Program-made: the position numbers and the translations under genes
Shown: positions 37,064 through 45,567 of the stretch, in pieces
Layout of the letters: each line of letters starts with the position of its first letter
Numbering within the stretch: position 1 is the stretch's first letter
From: an uncultured Coriobacteriaceae bacterium
Lineage (GTDB): Bacteria; Actinomycetota; Coriobacteriia; Coriobacteriales; Eggerthellaceae
DNA: 64,000 nucleotides
Reading direction: 5' to 3'
Assembly (NCBI GenBank): GCA_937937585.1
Contig: CALDCB010000004.1
Location: 80,312-144,311, forward strand
Notes under the pieces: model-generated
What the model was told of the DNA's origin: nothing
What the model saw: the letters and a program-made list of their open reading frames with translations, nothing else
The model's database searches: none

Positions 37064-37184
37064 TATTTCTCTAGCGAATGACCGCAGTAAACACGGTCGG
37101 CAACGACCTTATCAGCACAAGACATCCGCTCGATCTTTGAAAAGGTGGGGCCTTCTCCCCTTTAGCAGCTTGGCTGCAACCAAC

Positions 37185-37550
37185 GGGGGCGACTGGTTTC
37201 GACATGGTAGGTCTGAAGTGAGGAGCAGGTCGTGGTCTCCTTTCCACGTTAAACAGGGGTAACGTCAAGTTTAATTGGCAAGAATACTTCTTTCGAGCGT
37301 TCCTACGCTCTCGCTGCTTAATTTACTAGCGCGCGCCAATCCCGAGATCTTTCCCGTTTCGGGTGCGGTGTCATTTTAGGGAAATGCTCCAAGGCACGTA
37401 GCCGGTATGGCCTTGGCTAAGATCGAACCGACTCGGAAAGCAACGCACGTCGACGAGCCGCGCTTTCCTAAATCTGATCGCCGAATAAGCTTGTAGAGCC
37501 TGACCGAGGGTCTAGTATGGACCGGAGTTCGATTCTCCGCGCCTCCACCA
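37185..37550 (+). ncRNA. ssrA: tmRNA
   Basis: Rescues stalled ribosomes and tags the unfinished protein. The tRNA-like ends are GGGGGCGACTGGTTTCGAC at the 5' end and a T arm GTTCGATTCTCC closing with CGCCTCC plus CCA at the 3' end. The tag frame starts at the resume codon GGC (37277) and ends at TAA (37319-37321). It encodes GKNTSFERSYALAA, preceded in vivo by the tRNA's Ala. The ALAA end is the signal read by ClpXP, which is encoded at 19574-21541. Length is 366 nt. Confidence 0.97.
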
Positions 37551-37557
37551 CACGTTC

Positions 37558-37603
37558 AAGCCTGCTCAGACGAGAATCTACGTCTGAGCAGGCTTTTCTT
37601 TTA
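37558..37603 (+). terminator. terminator after ssrA
   Basis: 15-bp stem AAGCCTGCTCAGACG / CGTCTGAGCAGGCTT followed by TTCTTTT. Confidence 0.93.
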
Positions 37604-37628
37604 ATCACACCGCAGAAAAGGAATCATC

Positions 37629-38162
37629 ATGACGCTCATGGATACCCTGTTAGCTCGCCACAGCACCCGCAAATTCACCGGCGAGAAAATCCCACGCACT
37701 CAGATTGAGGAAATCGCACGAGCTGGACTCACCGGCCCTGTCGGGCGCAACAAGAAGCCTTGGAAGCTGGTGGCAGTTGACGACGCCGAGACCATCAAGA
37801 AGCTCTCGGCAGCACGCACGCCGCGCCAAGGAATCTTCGACACCACCACTGCCGTGATTGCCGTGTTCGGGAACCCTGAAATCGCAGATACATGGATCGA
37901 AGACTGCTCGGTGGTCATGACCAACATGCACCTCATGGCAAACGAATTGGATCTTGGAAGCTGCTGGATTCAAGGCCGCGGCCGCGTTACCGAGAACGAC
38001 CAAGCTTCCAGCGATTACGTTCGCAACGTGCTTGGCATCTCCAACGAATGGGAGCTTCTTGCCATGCTCGCCATCGGCGCGATTGATGACGACGCACCCG
38101 CTCGCACTCGCACCGAGGACGACATCGACATGGCGCCCTTCGGCTGGCACACTGCCGAATAA
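37629..38162 (+). CDS. nitroreductase family FMN-dependent oxidoreductase
   Basis: Probable NAD(P)H-dependent reductase of nitro compounds or quinones. The FMN-phosphate site is RHSTRKFTGEKI (10-21), and the late LGSCWIQGRGR segment corresponds to the conserved Gly-Cys region of the family. At 177 aa it is short, similar to the single-domain dimeric nitroreductases of anaerobes. AAAGGA lies 6 nt before the ATG. It is convergent with the flavin reductase-rubredoxin gene. The natural substrate is not known. Confidence 0.87.
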   Translation: MTLMDTLLARHSTRKFTGEKIPRTQIEEIARAGLTGPVGRNKKPWKLVAVDDAETIKKLSAARTPRQGIFDTTTAVIAVFGNPEIADTWIEDCSVVMTNMHLMANELDLGSCWIQGRGRVTENDQASSDYVRNVLGISNEWELLAMLAIGAIDDDAPARTRTEDDIDMAPFGWHTAE

Positions 38163-38182
38163 GCGAATCCGCCTCCGCAAAC

Positions 38183-38228
38183 CAAAAGGCCGTCGACAAG
38201 GCAACCAAACGCCCCGTCGACGGCCTTC
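38183..38228. terminator. bidirectional terminator between convergent redox genes
   Basis: 11-bp stem AAGGCCGTCGA / TCGACGGCCTT. The tail is TTTTGG on the minus strand. Confidence 0.75.
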
Positions 38229-38241
38229 GTGTATCCAGCAG

Positions 38242-38940
38242 CTACAACTCAATGCGCTCGAACAGCTCCCTGCCAACACCGCATACCGGGCACGTGTAAT
38301 CAGCAGGCAATTCTTCAGCGTATTCAATGTGCCCGCAAACAGTGCAACGCCAGGCAATCTTAGAGGCGCCGGGGTCCGTGGATGCCTTCACGACCGAGGA
38401 ACCAGGGCCGTCGGTCTCCGGGAGCTCTTCTTCGCCTAGATAGCTCGATGCCTTCGGCGGCGTCTTGCCGCCTTTAACCTGATGATAATAAGCGTAGGTC
38501 ATAGGCGCAGCAGCGCCCTCCACGCGCTTAGCCTCTTCCACAGCGCCCACAAACAGGATATGCGTGCCTAAATTAACTTCTTGCACCACCTTCGCCGAAA
38601 ACCAAGCGCAGCAGCTCTCGGCGAGGACGGGCATACCCGCAGCATCACAGGCGCTTGCGTGACGCGCGAACTTGTCGAACTCGGTTGAGGTGTGGAATCC
38701 AAAGGTGCCGATAAGCTCCATCGAGGCGTCCTCGGACAAGCACGACGCGGTGAAACGCCTCGCAGCGCGAATGGCAGATGTCGTAGCGTTGTCCTTGTTG
38801 AGGGCGACGCTCACTTGGAACGGCGAAGAAGTTACCTGAACGAACGTATTCGCCACGCAGCCGAAGCTCGCGCCTTCGTGGCAAGCCCCAATGACGTACA
38901 TGCCATAGCTCAACGAATGGAATGCCGATTTGTCGATCAT
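38242..38940 (-). CDS. flavin reductase-like protein with C-terminal rubredoxin-type domain
   Basis: Probable electron-transfer protein. Residues 1-165 form an FMN-binding flavin reductase (flavoredoxin) domain, with ANTFVQVTSSPFQVSVALNKDN as landmark. After a linker rich in Pro, Gly and Ser comes an iron-binding unit (about 195-232) with two CxxC pairs (CTVC and CPVC). The spacing is short, as in rubrerythrin tails rather than in free rubredoxin. Length is 232 aa. AAGGGG lies 5 nt before the ATG. Such fusions are known in anaerobes, where they may serve oxygen or NO detoxification, but the partner here is unknown. Confidence 0.87.
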   Translation of the reverse strand: MIDKSAFHSLSYGMYVIGACHEGASFGCVANTFVQVTSSPFQVSVALNKDNATTSAIRAARRFTASCLSEDASMELIGTFGFHTSTEFDKFARHASACDAAGMPVLAESCCAWFSAKVVQEVNLGTHILFVGAVEEAKRVEGAAAPMTYAYYHQVKGGKTPPKASSYLGEEELPETDGPGSSVVKASTDPGASKIAWRCTVCGHIEYAEELPADYTCPVCGVGRELFERIEL

Positions 38941-38994
38941 TTTCTTCCCCTTTCATGCGTCACCGACAATATCCCGCGCAAGCTTGCGCCCGTA

Positions 38995-39027
38995 AACGGA
39001 AAAGGGCCCGTCGGGCCCTTTTCCGTT
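38995..39027 (-). terminator. terminator at the end of the glycan cluster
   Basis: Perfect 15-bp stem AACGGAAAAGGGCCC / GGGCCCTTTTCCGTT with a 3-nt loop, about 70 nt after the GT2 stop. Confidence 0.8.
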
Positions 39028-39098
39028 GCGACTTTTCAAGAACCGTCGCCGTCCAATGGCCCTATCCTAACAAGGTGAAACCATCATCTTACGAGAAT

Positions 39099-40016
39099 CT
39101 AAACCTGAGGATACTCAGGTTTAGGGTTAAACTTAATCGCTTCCTTTAGTTTAGCTTTCATTTTCTGCTGAAGCTTGGGAGAAACGCCACCTTCCTTCAT
39201 CTGGAGGCACACCGTCCTGCAAAACATTAAATAGCTAGCTCTTCCTTCGTGATGAAGCCTAAAGGAAGCCTCGTTGCGAATACCATACGCAAACTTCCAG
39301 GCATTTGCCTCATTGATCTGACCAAAGTTGACACCTCTGTTCTCGCCCATATCGTGAACAACCACACTATCGAGAACCTGAATCCCAGGGCATCCCTTCG
39401 ATAAACGGCGTGTGTACTCGGCGTCGTCAAACCAGATGAAGTACTCTTTGTACGGTAAACCGAAATCCTCCAAAGCCCACCTAGGAACAAGGACTGACAC
39501 AAACGAACAAGAAGTCACAAGAACAGAATTCTGACCCTTAACCAAAAGCCTGCCCCAGTCCCAAGCCGTAACGGGATTATTCATCTCACAAATCGAACCA
39601 TCAGTAAATTTAACAACAGAGCAAGCGAACGGAACGTCGAGCCCCATTTCATCAACAGCTGCGGCGTACCCGTTGATCAAAGATTCGAGCGCGTTCGGTT
39701 CGGGGTAGCCATCATCGTCCGAAACCCAAACATAGTCTGCCCCGAGATCGTAAGCCCTTTTCATGCCCGCCGAAAAACCACCTGCACCGCCAATGTTCTC
39801 GGGCAGATTCAGTAAATCAAGATGAGCGCCACACTCCCAGTGATGCTCCGAAATATATGTTTCGAGATACTCCTTCGTACCATCGCTTGACGCATTATTG
39901 ACCAAGACAACATGCGTCAAAGGGCATGACTGGGCTTCAAGGGAACTCAAAACCGTCTTCAACTTTTCGAGCCTATTGTAAGTGACAACAACAGCCGCAA
40001 CCGTTGGTTTATCCAT
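39099..40016 (-). CDS. GT2 family glycosyltransferase (galactofuranosyl/rhamnosyltransferase-like)
   Basis: GT-A fold transferase using a nucleotide-activated sugar, cytosolic side. The N-terminus AAVVVTYNRLEKL, the segment NIGGAGGFSAGM and the metal-binding DDD in WVSDDDGYPEP resemble GlfT1/WbbL-type enzymes. A UDP-galactopyranose mutase gene in the same cluster makes a galactofuranose donor plausible. About 305 aa. The ATG at 40016 is chosen because GGAAG lies 8 nt upstream; the ATG 15 nt earlier overlaps the preceding gene's stop. It starts 5 nt after that stop, so the two are coupled. Confidence 0.88.
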   Translation of the reverse strand: MDKPTVAAVVVTYNRLEKLKTVLSSLEAQSCPLTHVVLVNNASSDGTKEYLETYISEHHWECGAHLDLLNLPENIGGAGGFSAGMKRAYDLGADYVWVSDDDGYPEPNALESLINGYAAAVDEMGLDVPFACSVVKFTDGSICEMNNPVTAWDWGRLLVKGQNSVLVTSCSFVSVLVPRWALEDFGLPYKEYFIWFDDAEYTRRLSKGCPGIQVLDSVVVHDMGENRGVNFGQINEANAWKFAYGIRNEASFRLHHEGRASYLMFCRTVCLQMKEGGVSPKLQQKMKAKLKEAIKFNPKPEYPQV

Positions 40017-40021
40017 CAGAG

Positions 40022-41698
40022 CTACTTCCATTCGTTGATCATGCGAGTGAACAGGCTATCGGCCGTCTCGAGTTGAGAAAAATCCTCGATCAGTTTTTTC
40101 TCGCTCCCCCAAATCGCTTGCCTGAACCCCTCGTCTTCATCCATCTTAACCGCAAGATCCATCGCTTTCTTCTGGAAAGATCTCGTGCTCGACCCAAGCA
40201 AGGCCTCTGCGGGAATGACCGTTTTTTGGGAACCCACATCTGTAGAGAGAACAGGAACGCCCGAAGAAACAGCCTCAAACGTAGTAAGCGTAATTCCCTC
40301 GTTCACGGAGGAGATCACTAGAATATCAGCATCCTCGTACGTCTTGGAGACGGGAACGTCGATAGAACGCCGATCAACGACCCCGCTCAAACCATAGTGA
40401 TCGATCATTCGATCTACAACAGCATCAATATCCCCACTGCCGTGCATGATGAACCGAAAACGGCCTGGGTACTTTTTTTCCAGACTCTTCGCAAGATAGA
40501 TAAACGCATCCGGCCTTTTTTGACGGCTTATTCTTCCGACGAAAGCGAGGGTAAGCGCATCTTTGGAAACCCTACCCTTGCAAGAAAGCGAGCTGAGGTC
40601 TGCCGTTAGATCCACCAAGGGAGCGTCAACGACCTTCTCTGGATTTACGCCATGAACCTCGGTCATCCAATTCACGAGCTGAGGGGAGATGACGTGATGA
40701 AGGTCGATATAGCCATCATGAGACACAGACTCAGCCGGATATCCACCATGACACCTATACTCGACGATGTGAAGAGAATCAACAACAGGAACGTAGGGGA
40801 AGTATCTTTTTACCCACCACAATCTGTCGTACATCCACCGGGAATGGTGTATCAAGACCCCCCGAACATCAAATTGTTCGAACAAGGCCCTAAGAAGAGG
40901 CTCGTCTCCTGGCCTGTCTTGAGTCGGAAACGTCAAGTTCATAACCACAGAGCCCTCTAGATCGGCACTCGTGATCCAAGGCTGATGGCTGTTAATGGAA
41001 GTAATAACGATAGGGGTCATTCCTGATTCACGAACGAGTCGAATCGTCTCCATAGCCCATCGCTCAGCGCCCCCCGCTTGAAGCCAGTGCATAGCCACGA
41101 TAACCGCTTTAGGCGCATCGACAACACTTTGACCAGGAGCGATAGAGGCGACAGGTCGGTTCGATACCTTGACAGCCCCCTCATACAAAGGTAGCCCCGA
41201 AGGCTTAATTGCCTCTTTTCCCTCGGCGATTCTCCTTCGACGATTGAATTCCCTCACGTCATCAAGCAAAAGAGGGTTACGAATCTCCAGATCGCGATAC
41301 AGTTTTTCGGCAAATGTGTATCCACGATCAAACATGAGATCATCGTCAACATCGTCGTCTGAAGTGAGGGCTATGTGCCGAACCCCTGAATCAATCACAG
41401 GGATGTCATCGAAATAGTAATGAGGGGAAAATTCGGATTGACTCTCGACAAGAGACACCGCCGAAAACTCGCAAACAGGATCAATTCCCGCTTTTGCGGT
41501 TAAGGACCCGTCCAGAGTGGTCACATCGGTGAGGCACGGGTATTTCCACTCTCCCCCTAGGTAAATCTTATACTCGAGAGCACGACCAGGTTGAAGCAGC
41601 GCATTATACGTCATCGCCCCTTCAACAAGCTTACGCTGACGCGGCGTAAGAGCGGATAAGCTTGATTCATCGGAGATGCGAAATAGCAAGCGGCCCAT
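40022..41698 (-). CDS. GT4 family glycosyltransferase with N-terminal extension
   Basis: GT-B fold glycosyltransferase. The catalytic part starts at about residue 195 (VIVAMHWLQAGGAERW) and has the donor site FVGRISRQKRPDAFIYLAKSL and the ESV-like SSVNEGITLTTFEA motif (EX7E region). The first 190 residues are not recognised; they include an acidic stretch TSDDDVDDDLMFD. Length is 558 aa against about 370 for ordinary GT4 enzymes. GGAGG lies 5 nt before the ATG. It is followed directly by the GT2 gene. Confidence 0.85.
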   Translation of the reverse strand: MGRLLFRISDESSLSALTPRQRKLVEGAMTYNALLQPGRALEYKIYLGGEWKYPCLTDVTTLDGSLTAKAGIDPVCEFSAVSLVESQSEFSPHYYFDDIPVIDSGVRHIALTSDDDVDDDLMFDRGYTFAEKLYRDLEIRNPLLLDDVREFNRRRRIAEGKEAIKPSGLPLYEGAVKVSNRPVASIAPGQSVVDAPKAVIVAMHWLQAGGAERWAMETIRLVRESGMTPIVITSINSHQPWITSADLEGSVVMNLTFPTQDRPGDEPLLRALFEQFDVRGVLIHHSRWMYDRLWWVKRYFPYVPVVDSLHIVEYRCHGGYPAESVSHDGYIDLHHVISPQLVNWMTEVHGVNPEKVVDAPLVDLTADLSSLSCKGRVSKDALTLAFVGRISRQKRPDAFIYLAKSLEKKYPGRFRFIMHGSGDIDAVVDRMIDHYGLSGVVDRRSIDVPVSKTYEDADILVISSVNEGITLTTFEAVSSGVPVLSTDVGSQKTVIPAEALLGSSTRSFQKKAMDLAVKMDEDEGFRQAIWGSEKKLIEDFSQLETADSLFTRMINEWK

Positions 41699-41807
41699 AA
41701 TCCTCCAAATATACTCAATCAGCTATAAGGAAAGTATAGTGCCCCGACCTTGGCCGACACCACCGAAAGCAATGAAAACAAAAAAACGATCGTGCAAGGC
41801 TGACTCG

Positions 41808-42818
41808 CTAAACCTCTTTTAGCCCTACGGGCCTAGTCGCCAGAAACAAAAAAGATATCGCAACAACCAATGCGACATGGAGCAAATCCACGCATACCCA
41901 ACCCAACAGGGAATCACCCATTAGAACAAAAGAGGTCCAGTCGATAAAAATCGATTCAAACCAATGAATGCAAAGCACGAGAAGGGAGTTAACCCCAATA
42001 AGAGAGAGGAAACGAAACTGTCGACCGCCCATGTCCTCGCCAAGATAACGAGCGATTATCATTATCGCCACCGAAGAAGAAACGCTCATCGCAACACCAG
42101 CGAGAAGGGATCCTACGTGGAACAAGTTTCCGATGGAGTAAAAAACACCCGCGCTCAAACACAGGAACCACGTGAAAAGCGCCGTCAAAAGCGCCAATTT
42201 CCCCTTAACGCCGCCAAGTCCGAGCGCCTTTCCCCATTGGTTCTTAAGGGAGTACCCAATGAATAGATAGAAAGTTGCCACCAGTGCCTGATTAAGCGCA
42301 AAAGGCAAAAATAGAACACGTCCAATTTGCCAACCAGAAAGCATCATTAGGAAATAGATCAAGCAGATAATGGCCCGATTGGTTTTTCGGGATTCCAAAA
42401 AATTCTGAAGAAGCTGAAAGACCACCCTTGCCACAAATAGCGCCATCAAGAACCAAGCGAGCCCAATTCCAGAAATGCCGAGAATAGGGACATCGCCACC
42501 TGAAGCCCATATCGAAGCAAGAACTATCTTCCTGACAACAGCAAGACTTGCCCCCTCTGTAACGATATGGATGATAAGGTCAGAAAGGCAAATCAGCAGA
42601 TACGGAACCAGAAGCCTAGAAGCTATTTTGGCAAGATCAGGTTTGACGGGCTTGACGAAGTACCCCGAGACGACAAAGAAAAGCGGAATATGAAAGGAGT
42701 AGACGAACGAGTGGATCGGGTTGCCTATAACGTACGTATGGCCAAGGACGACCGCAAGAATCGCTAAACACTTTACGTGATCAACCCATCTTTGCCTAAC
42801 CGCGCCACTTGAGCTCAT
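41808..42818 (-). CDS. acyltransferase 3 family membrane protein
   Basis: Probable O-acetyl- (or other acyl-) transferase acting on the surface glycan. About ten membrane segments; the N-terminus RWVDHVKCLAILAVVLGHTYV carries the family's conserved His. FFVVSGYFVKP is the second landmark. About 336 aa. Two upstream ATGs exist, but GAGG lies 6 nt before the ATG at 42818. Base composition is more AT-rich than in the housekeeping part of the window, as for its neighbours. Confidence 0.88.
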   Translation of the reverse strand: MSSSGAVRQRWVDHVKCLAILAVVLGHTYVIGNPIHSFVYSFHIPLFFVVSGYFVKPVKPDLAKIASRLLVPYLLICLSDLIIHIVTEGASLAVVRKIVLASIWASGGDVPILGISGIGLAWFLMALFVARVVFQLLQNFLESRKTNRAIICLIYFLMMLSGWQIGRVLFLPFALNQALVATFYLFIGYSLKNQWGKALGLGGVKGKLALLTALFTWFLCLSAGVFYSIGNLFHVGSLLAGVAMSVSSSVAIMIIARYLGEDMGGRQFRFLSLIGVNSLLVLCIHWFESIFIDWTSFVLMGDSLLGWVCVDLLHVALVVAISFLFLATRPVGLKEV

Positions 42819-42917
42819 GCATAACCTCGTTTTCAGCATTAAATACCGTAAAAAACGAAAAAGGATGCTAGCAAATCTCATGCCCCTGGCGACTGAGAAT
42901 CAACCACGTACACACTA

Positions 42918-42975
42918 AACAAGAAACAACAACAGCCCGCCCAAGACCCAGCAAGCTGGGGCAAAGACGGGCTTT
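42918..42975 (-). terminator. terminator after glf
   Basis: Outer stem AGCCCG / CGGGCT and inner CCCAGC / GCTGGG on the minus strand, followed by a T-rich stretch (GTTGTTGTTTC). Confidence 0.7.
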
Positions 42976-43019
42976 CTTTCGTCAACTACACGTTGCTCTA
43001 AGCGAGACCGGCAGAGCCC

Positions 43020-44144
43020 CTACAGACCAGCCACGGGATCGACGCCAAGCTCGGCGCGAACCACATCGAACGCAGCCGCGATGGCCTTGTCCATGTCGTA
43101 GTACTTGTAACCGCCCAAGCGACCTGCGAACACAACCTTGCCCTCACGGTCGGCAAGCTCGCGATACTGCTCGTACAGCGCCGTGTTACGCTCGTCGTTA
43201 ATGGGATAGTAAGGCTCGTCGCCCGGCTTCCAGTCGGCAGGATACTCACGCGTGATGACAGTCTTAGGCTGAGTGCCGAACTCAAAGTGCTTGTGCTCGA
43301 TCACACGGGTGTACGGAACTTCGCGTTCATTGTAGTTCATGACGGCAACGCCCTGGTGATCGGTTTCGTCAAGAACCTCGGTCTCGAAGCGCAGGCTGCG
43401 GTACTCAAGCTGACCCAGGCTGTAATCGTAGAACGAGTCGATGGGACCGCAGTAGATCACGCGATCGGCGATGTCGGGCTGCTCGGCGATGAGATCTTTG
43501 TACTCAACGCCTGTGCGAACCTCGACGCCCTCAAGCATATTGGCCACCATCTTGGTGTAGCCGCCCATGGGGATGCCCTGGAAGCGGTCGTTAAAGTAGT
43601 TGTTGTCGTACGTGAAGCGGCACGGAAGGCGCTTGATAATGGAGGCAGGAAGATCCTTGCAATCGCGGCCCCACTGCTTCTCGGTGTAACCCTTCACCAG
43701 CTTCTCGAAGATGTCGCGACCAACGAGCGAAAGCGCCTGCTCTTCGAGGTTCTGAGGCTCGCCGATGCCCTCAGCATCGATCTGCTCCTGGATCTTGGCC
43801 TTAGCTTCGGCCGGCGTGACCACGCCCCACATCTTGGAGAACGTGTTCATGTTAAAGGGCATGTTGTAAATCTCGCCCTTGTAGTTGGCGATCGGGCTGT
43901 TCACGTAGTTGTTGAATTCAGCGAACTGATTAACGTAGCCCCAAACGTCCTTCATCGAGGTATGGAAGATATGAGCACCGTAACGATGAACGTTAATGCC
44001 CTCGACCTCTTCGGTGTATACGTTGCCGGCAATATGATCGCGCCTGTCGATAACCAGACATTTCTTGCCAATCTTCTGAGCCTCGTGGGCAAAAACGGCG
44101 CCGGTAAGACCAGCGCCAACGATCAAGTAGTCGTACTGAGCCAT
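43020..44144 (-). CDS. glf: UDP-galactopyranose mutase
   Basis: Flavoenzyme that converts UDP-galactopyranose to UDP-galactofuranose, the donor for galactofuranose-containing cell-surface glycans. The FAD site is LIVGAGLTGAVFA (6-18). HRYGAHIFHTS and the late FAGRLGGYKYYDMD are characteristic. Length is 374 aa. GGAGG lies 9 nt before the ATG. Its codon use is more GC-rich than its immediate neighbours, suggesting it is a long-standing resident, while the flanking genes are newer. It is the best clue to the chemistry of the glycan. Confidence 0.96.
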   Translation of the reverse strand: MAQYDYLIVGAGLTGAVFAHEAQKIGKKCLVIDRRDHIAGNVYTEEVEGINVHRYGAHIFHTSMKDVWGYVNQFAEFNNYVNSPIANYKGEIYNMPFNMNTFSKMWGVVTPAEAKAKIQEQIDAEGIGEPQNLEEQALSLVGRDIFEKLVKGYTEKQWGRDCKDLPASIIKRLPCRFTYDNNYFNDRFQGIPMGGYTKMVANMLEGVEVRTGVEYKDLIAEQPDIADRVIYCGPIDSFYDYSLGQLEYRSLRFETEVLDETDHQGVAVMNYNEREVPYTRVIEHKHFEFGTQPKTVITREYPADWKPGDEPYYPINDERNTALYEQYRELADREGKVVFAGRLGGYKYYDMDKAIAAAFDVVRAELGVDPVAGL

Positions 44145-44253
44145 TGGAACAACCTCCGAATGTCATGTCCGAACGAATAATCTTACGCCATTCTAGCAGA
44201 ACAGCTCATCGGCGGCGGAGGAGCTAAGTTACCCAACGACATCAAGAAAGAGA

Positions 44254-45420
44254 TTACAAGATGGACGACCTTGGCAGAGAACTACGAATAGCGTTTCTCA
44301 CCGCCTCGTTAGACAGCATTTCCCTCGGGACATGATGAAAGTGGGAGTGAATGTCATCGGGCAGTTCAAGGTAATCGCCATATGAATGGCGAAGAACCGA
44401 ATCGCAGTTAGCCGGGGCAAGCAGCATATGCCCCTCGAACGGGACCCGCAACAAAGGGTAAAGCTCAGCAAAGCTGTATCCCAAATTTCCATTTCCTTCA
44501 AAATAGCAGTTGTCAATCCCCCAATTCAGACCAACTGCCTCATCTTTTGAAACGTAAAGACCCTCGTCGGCCATCATTTGTTGATAACGACGAAAAATTT
44601 CGTCAATCTCACCCGCACGCTCTGAAGAAGCATCTAAATAGCGCTCTTCCTCTTGCCAAAAACGAAGATCCTCCCTTTCATCCATCTCGCGGATCATTTT
44701 CCGACGAACCTCCAGCAACCTTTCGAAGGAAGAATCAGAAACGCTTGAAGCATAATCGAGAATGAAGAGATCGATGAAGCAGGGGTTGTTCACATCGTTG
44801 TATTTAAAACGAATCTGACGGCAATGGGCATACCAATCGAAGCGCTCAGTGATTTGATACCTGCTATCGTCCTCTACGCTTGCCATAAGCCGAGTGATGT
44901 CCCCACGCGTCATACAAACATCGAGATCGTCATCCCATGGAATGAACCCTTCATGTCTAACTGCGCCAAGAAGCGATCCGTACATAAGCATGTACTCGAC
45001 ACCTGCGACCTTGCAAACATCATCGAATTCGAAAAGAAGCTGAGCGCACCCCATCTGCAAAAGACGAAAATCGCCCTGTGCCTTTGGCAGGTTGCGAAAG
45101 AAGCGCAGCTTTGTTTCCGCCTCGGTTTCTCCGTCGAGAGCGAGAAGAGGCCAAAGCATCATCTTGGAATGGGTGTCGTGAGCATCAAGTTTCACAGAGG
45201 CTTCTTTACGAAGGGTTGCGATCTCCTCACGCAACATCGCCGTCTCATTCCTTAAGGCACGAACATCATCGTGAAGCCAAAGAATTTCAGCGAACAGCTC
45301 GTGGAACGAGCGCGAAGACGGAGGAAACATGCGCCCCCGCAAATCAGCTAATTTACCCAATTCAATCCCCAACGCAATCGACCAGAATGGATTGCAAATA
45401 TCAAATCCCAACAGTCTCAC
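44254..45420 (-). CDS. LicD family phosphotransferase
   Basis: Nucleotidyltransferase-fold protein that moves a phospho-alcohol (phosphocholine or similar) to a cell-surface glycan. The LicD core starts at about residue 130, with YGSLLGAVRHEGFIPWDDDLD as the metal-binding centre. The first 80 residues are a predicted coiled coil (LHDDVRALRNETAMLREEIATLRKE). Length is 388 aa. The start codon is GTG at 45420 without a clear SD; a TTGACG about 30 nt upstream suggests a leaderless message. Alternative: a later start. Lower GC than housekeeping genes. Confidence 0.85.
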   Translation of the reverse strand: MRLLGFDICNPFWSIALGIELGKLADLRGRMFPPSSRSFHELFAEILWLHDDVRALRNETAMLREEIATLRKEASVKLDAHDTHSKMMLWPLLALDGETEAETKLRFFRNLPKAQGDFRLLQMGCAQLLFEFDDVCKVAGVEYMLMYGSLLGAVRHEGFIPWDDDLDVCMTRGDITRLMASVEDDSRYQITERFDWYAHCRQIRFKYNDVNNPCFIDLFILDYASSVSDSSFERLLEVRRKMIREMDEREDLRFWQEEERYLDASSERAGEIDEIFRRYQQMMADEGLYVSKDEAVGLNWGIDNCYFEGNGNLGYSFAELYPLLRVPFEGHMLLAPANCDSVLRHSYGDYLELPDDIHSHFHHVPREMLSNEAVRNAIRSSLPRSSIL

Positions 45421-45567
45421 TTTACCGTATTCAAAGGAGAAACAATAACGTCAAATCCATTTGCTCGGTCAGCGACGAAGCAAATAAGACAGGCACTATA
45501 ATGAGAACGCCCAGACACAGCGCGCTATATTAGCGCTGCCGACATAGTCGAGAAAGACCCTTAGAGT

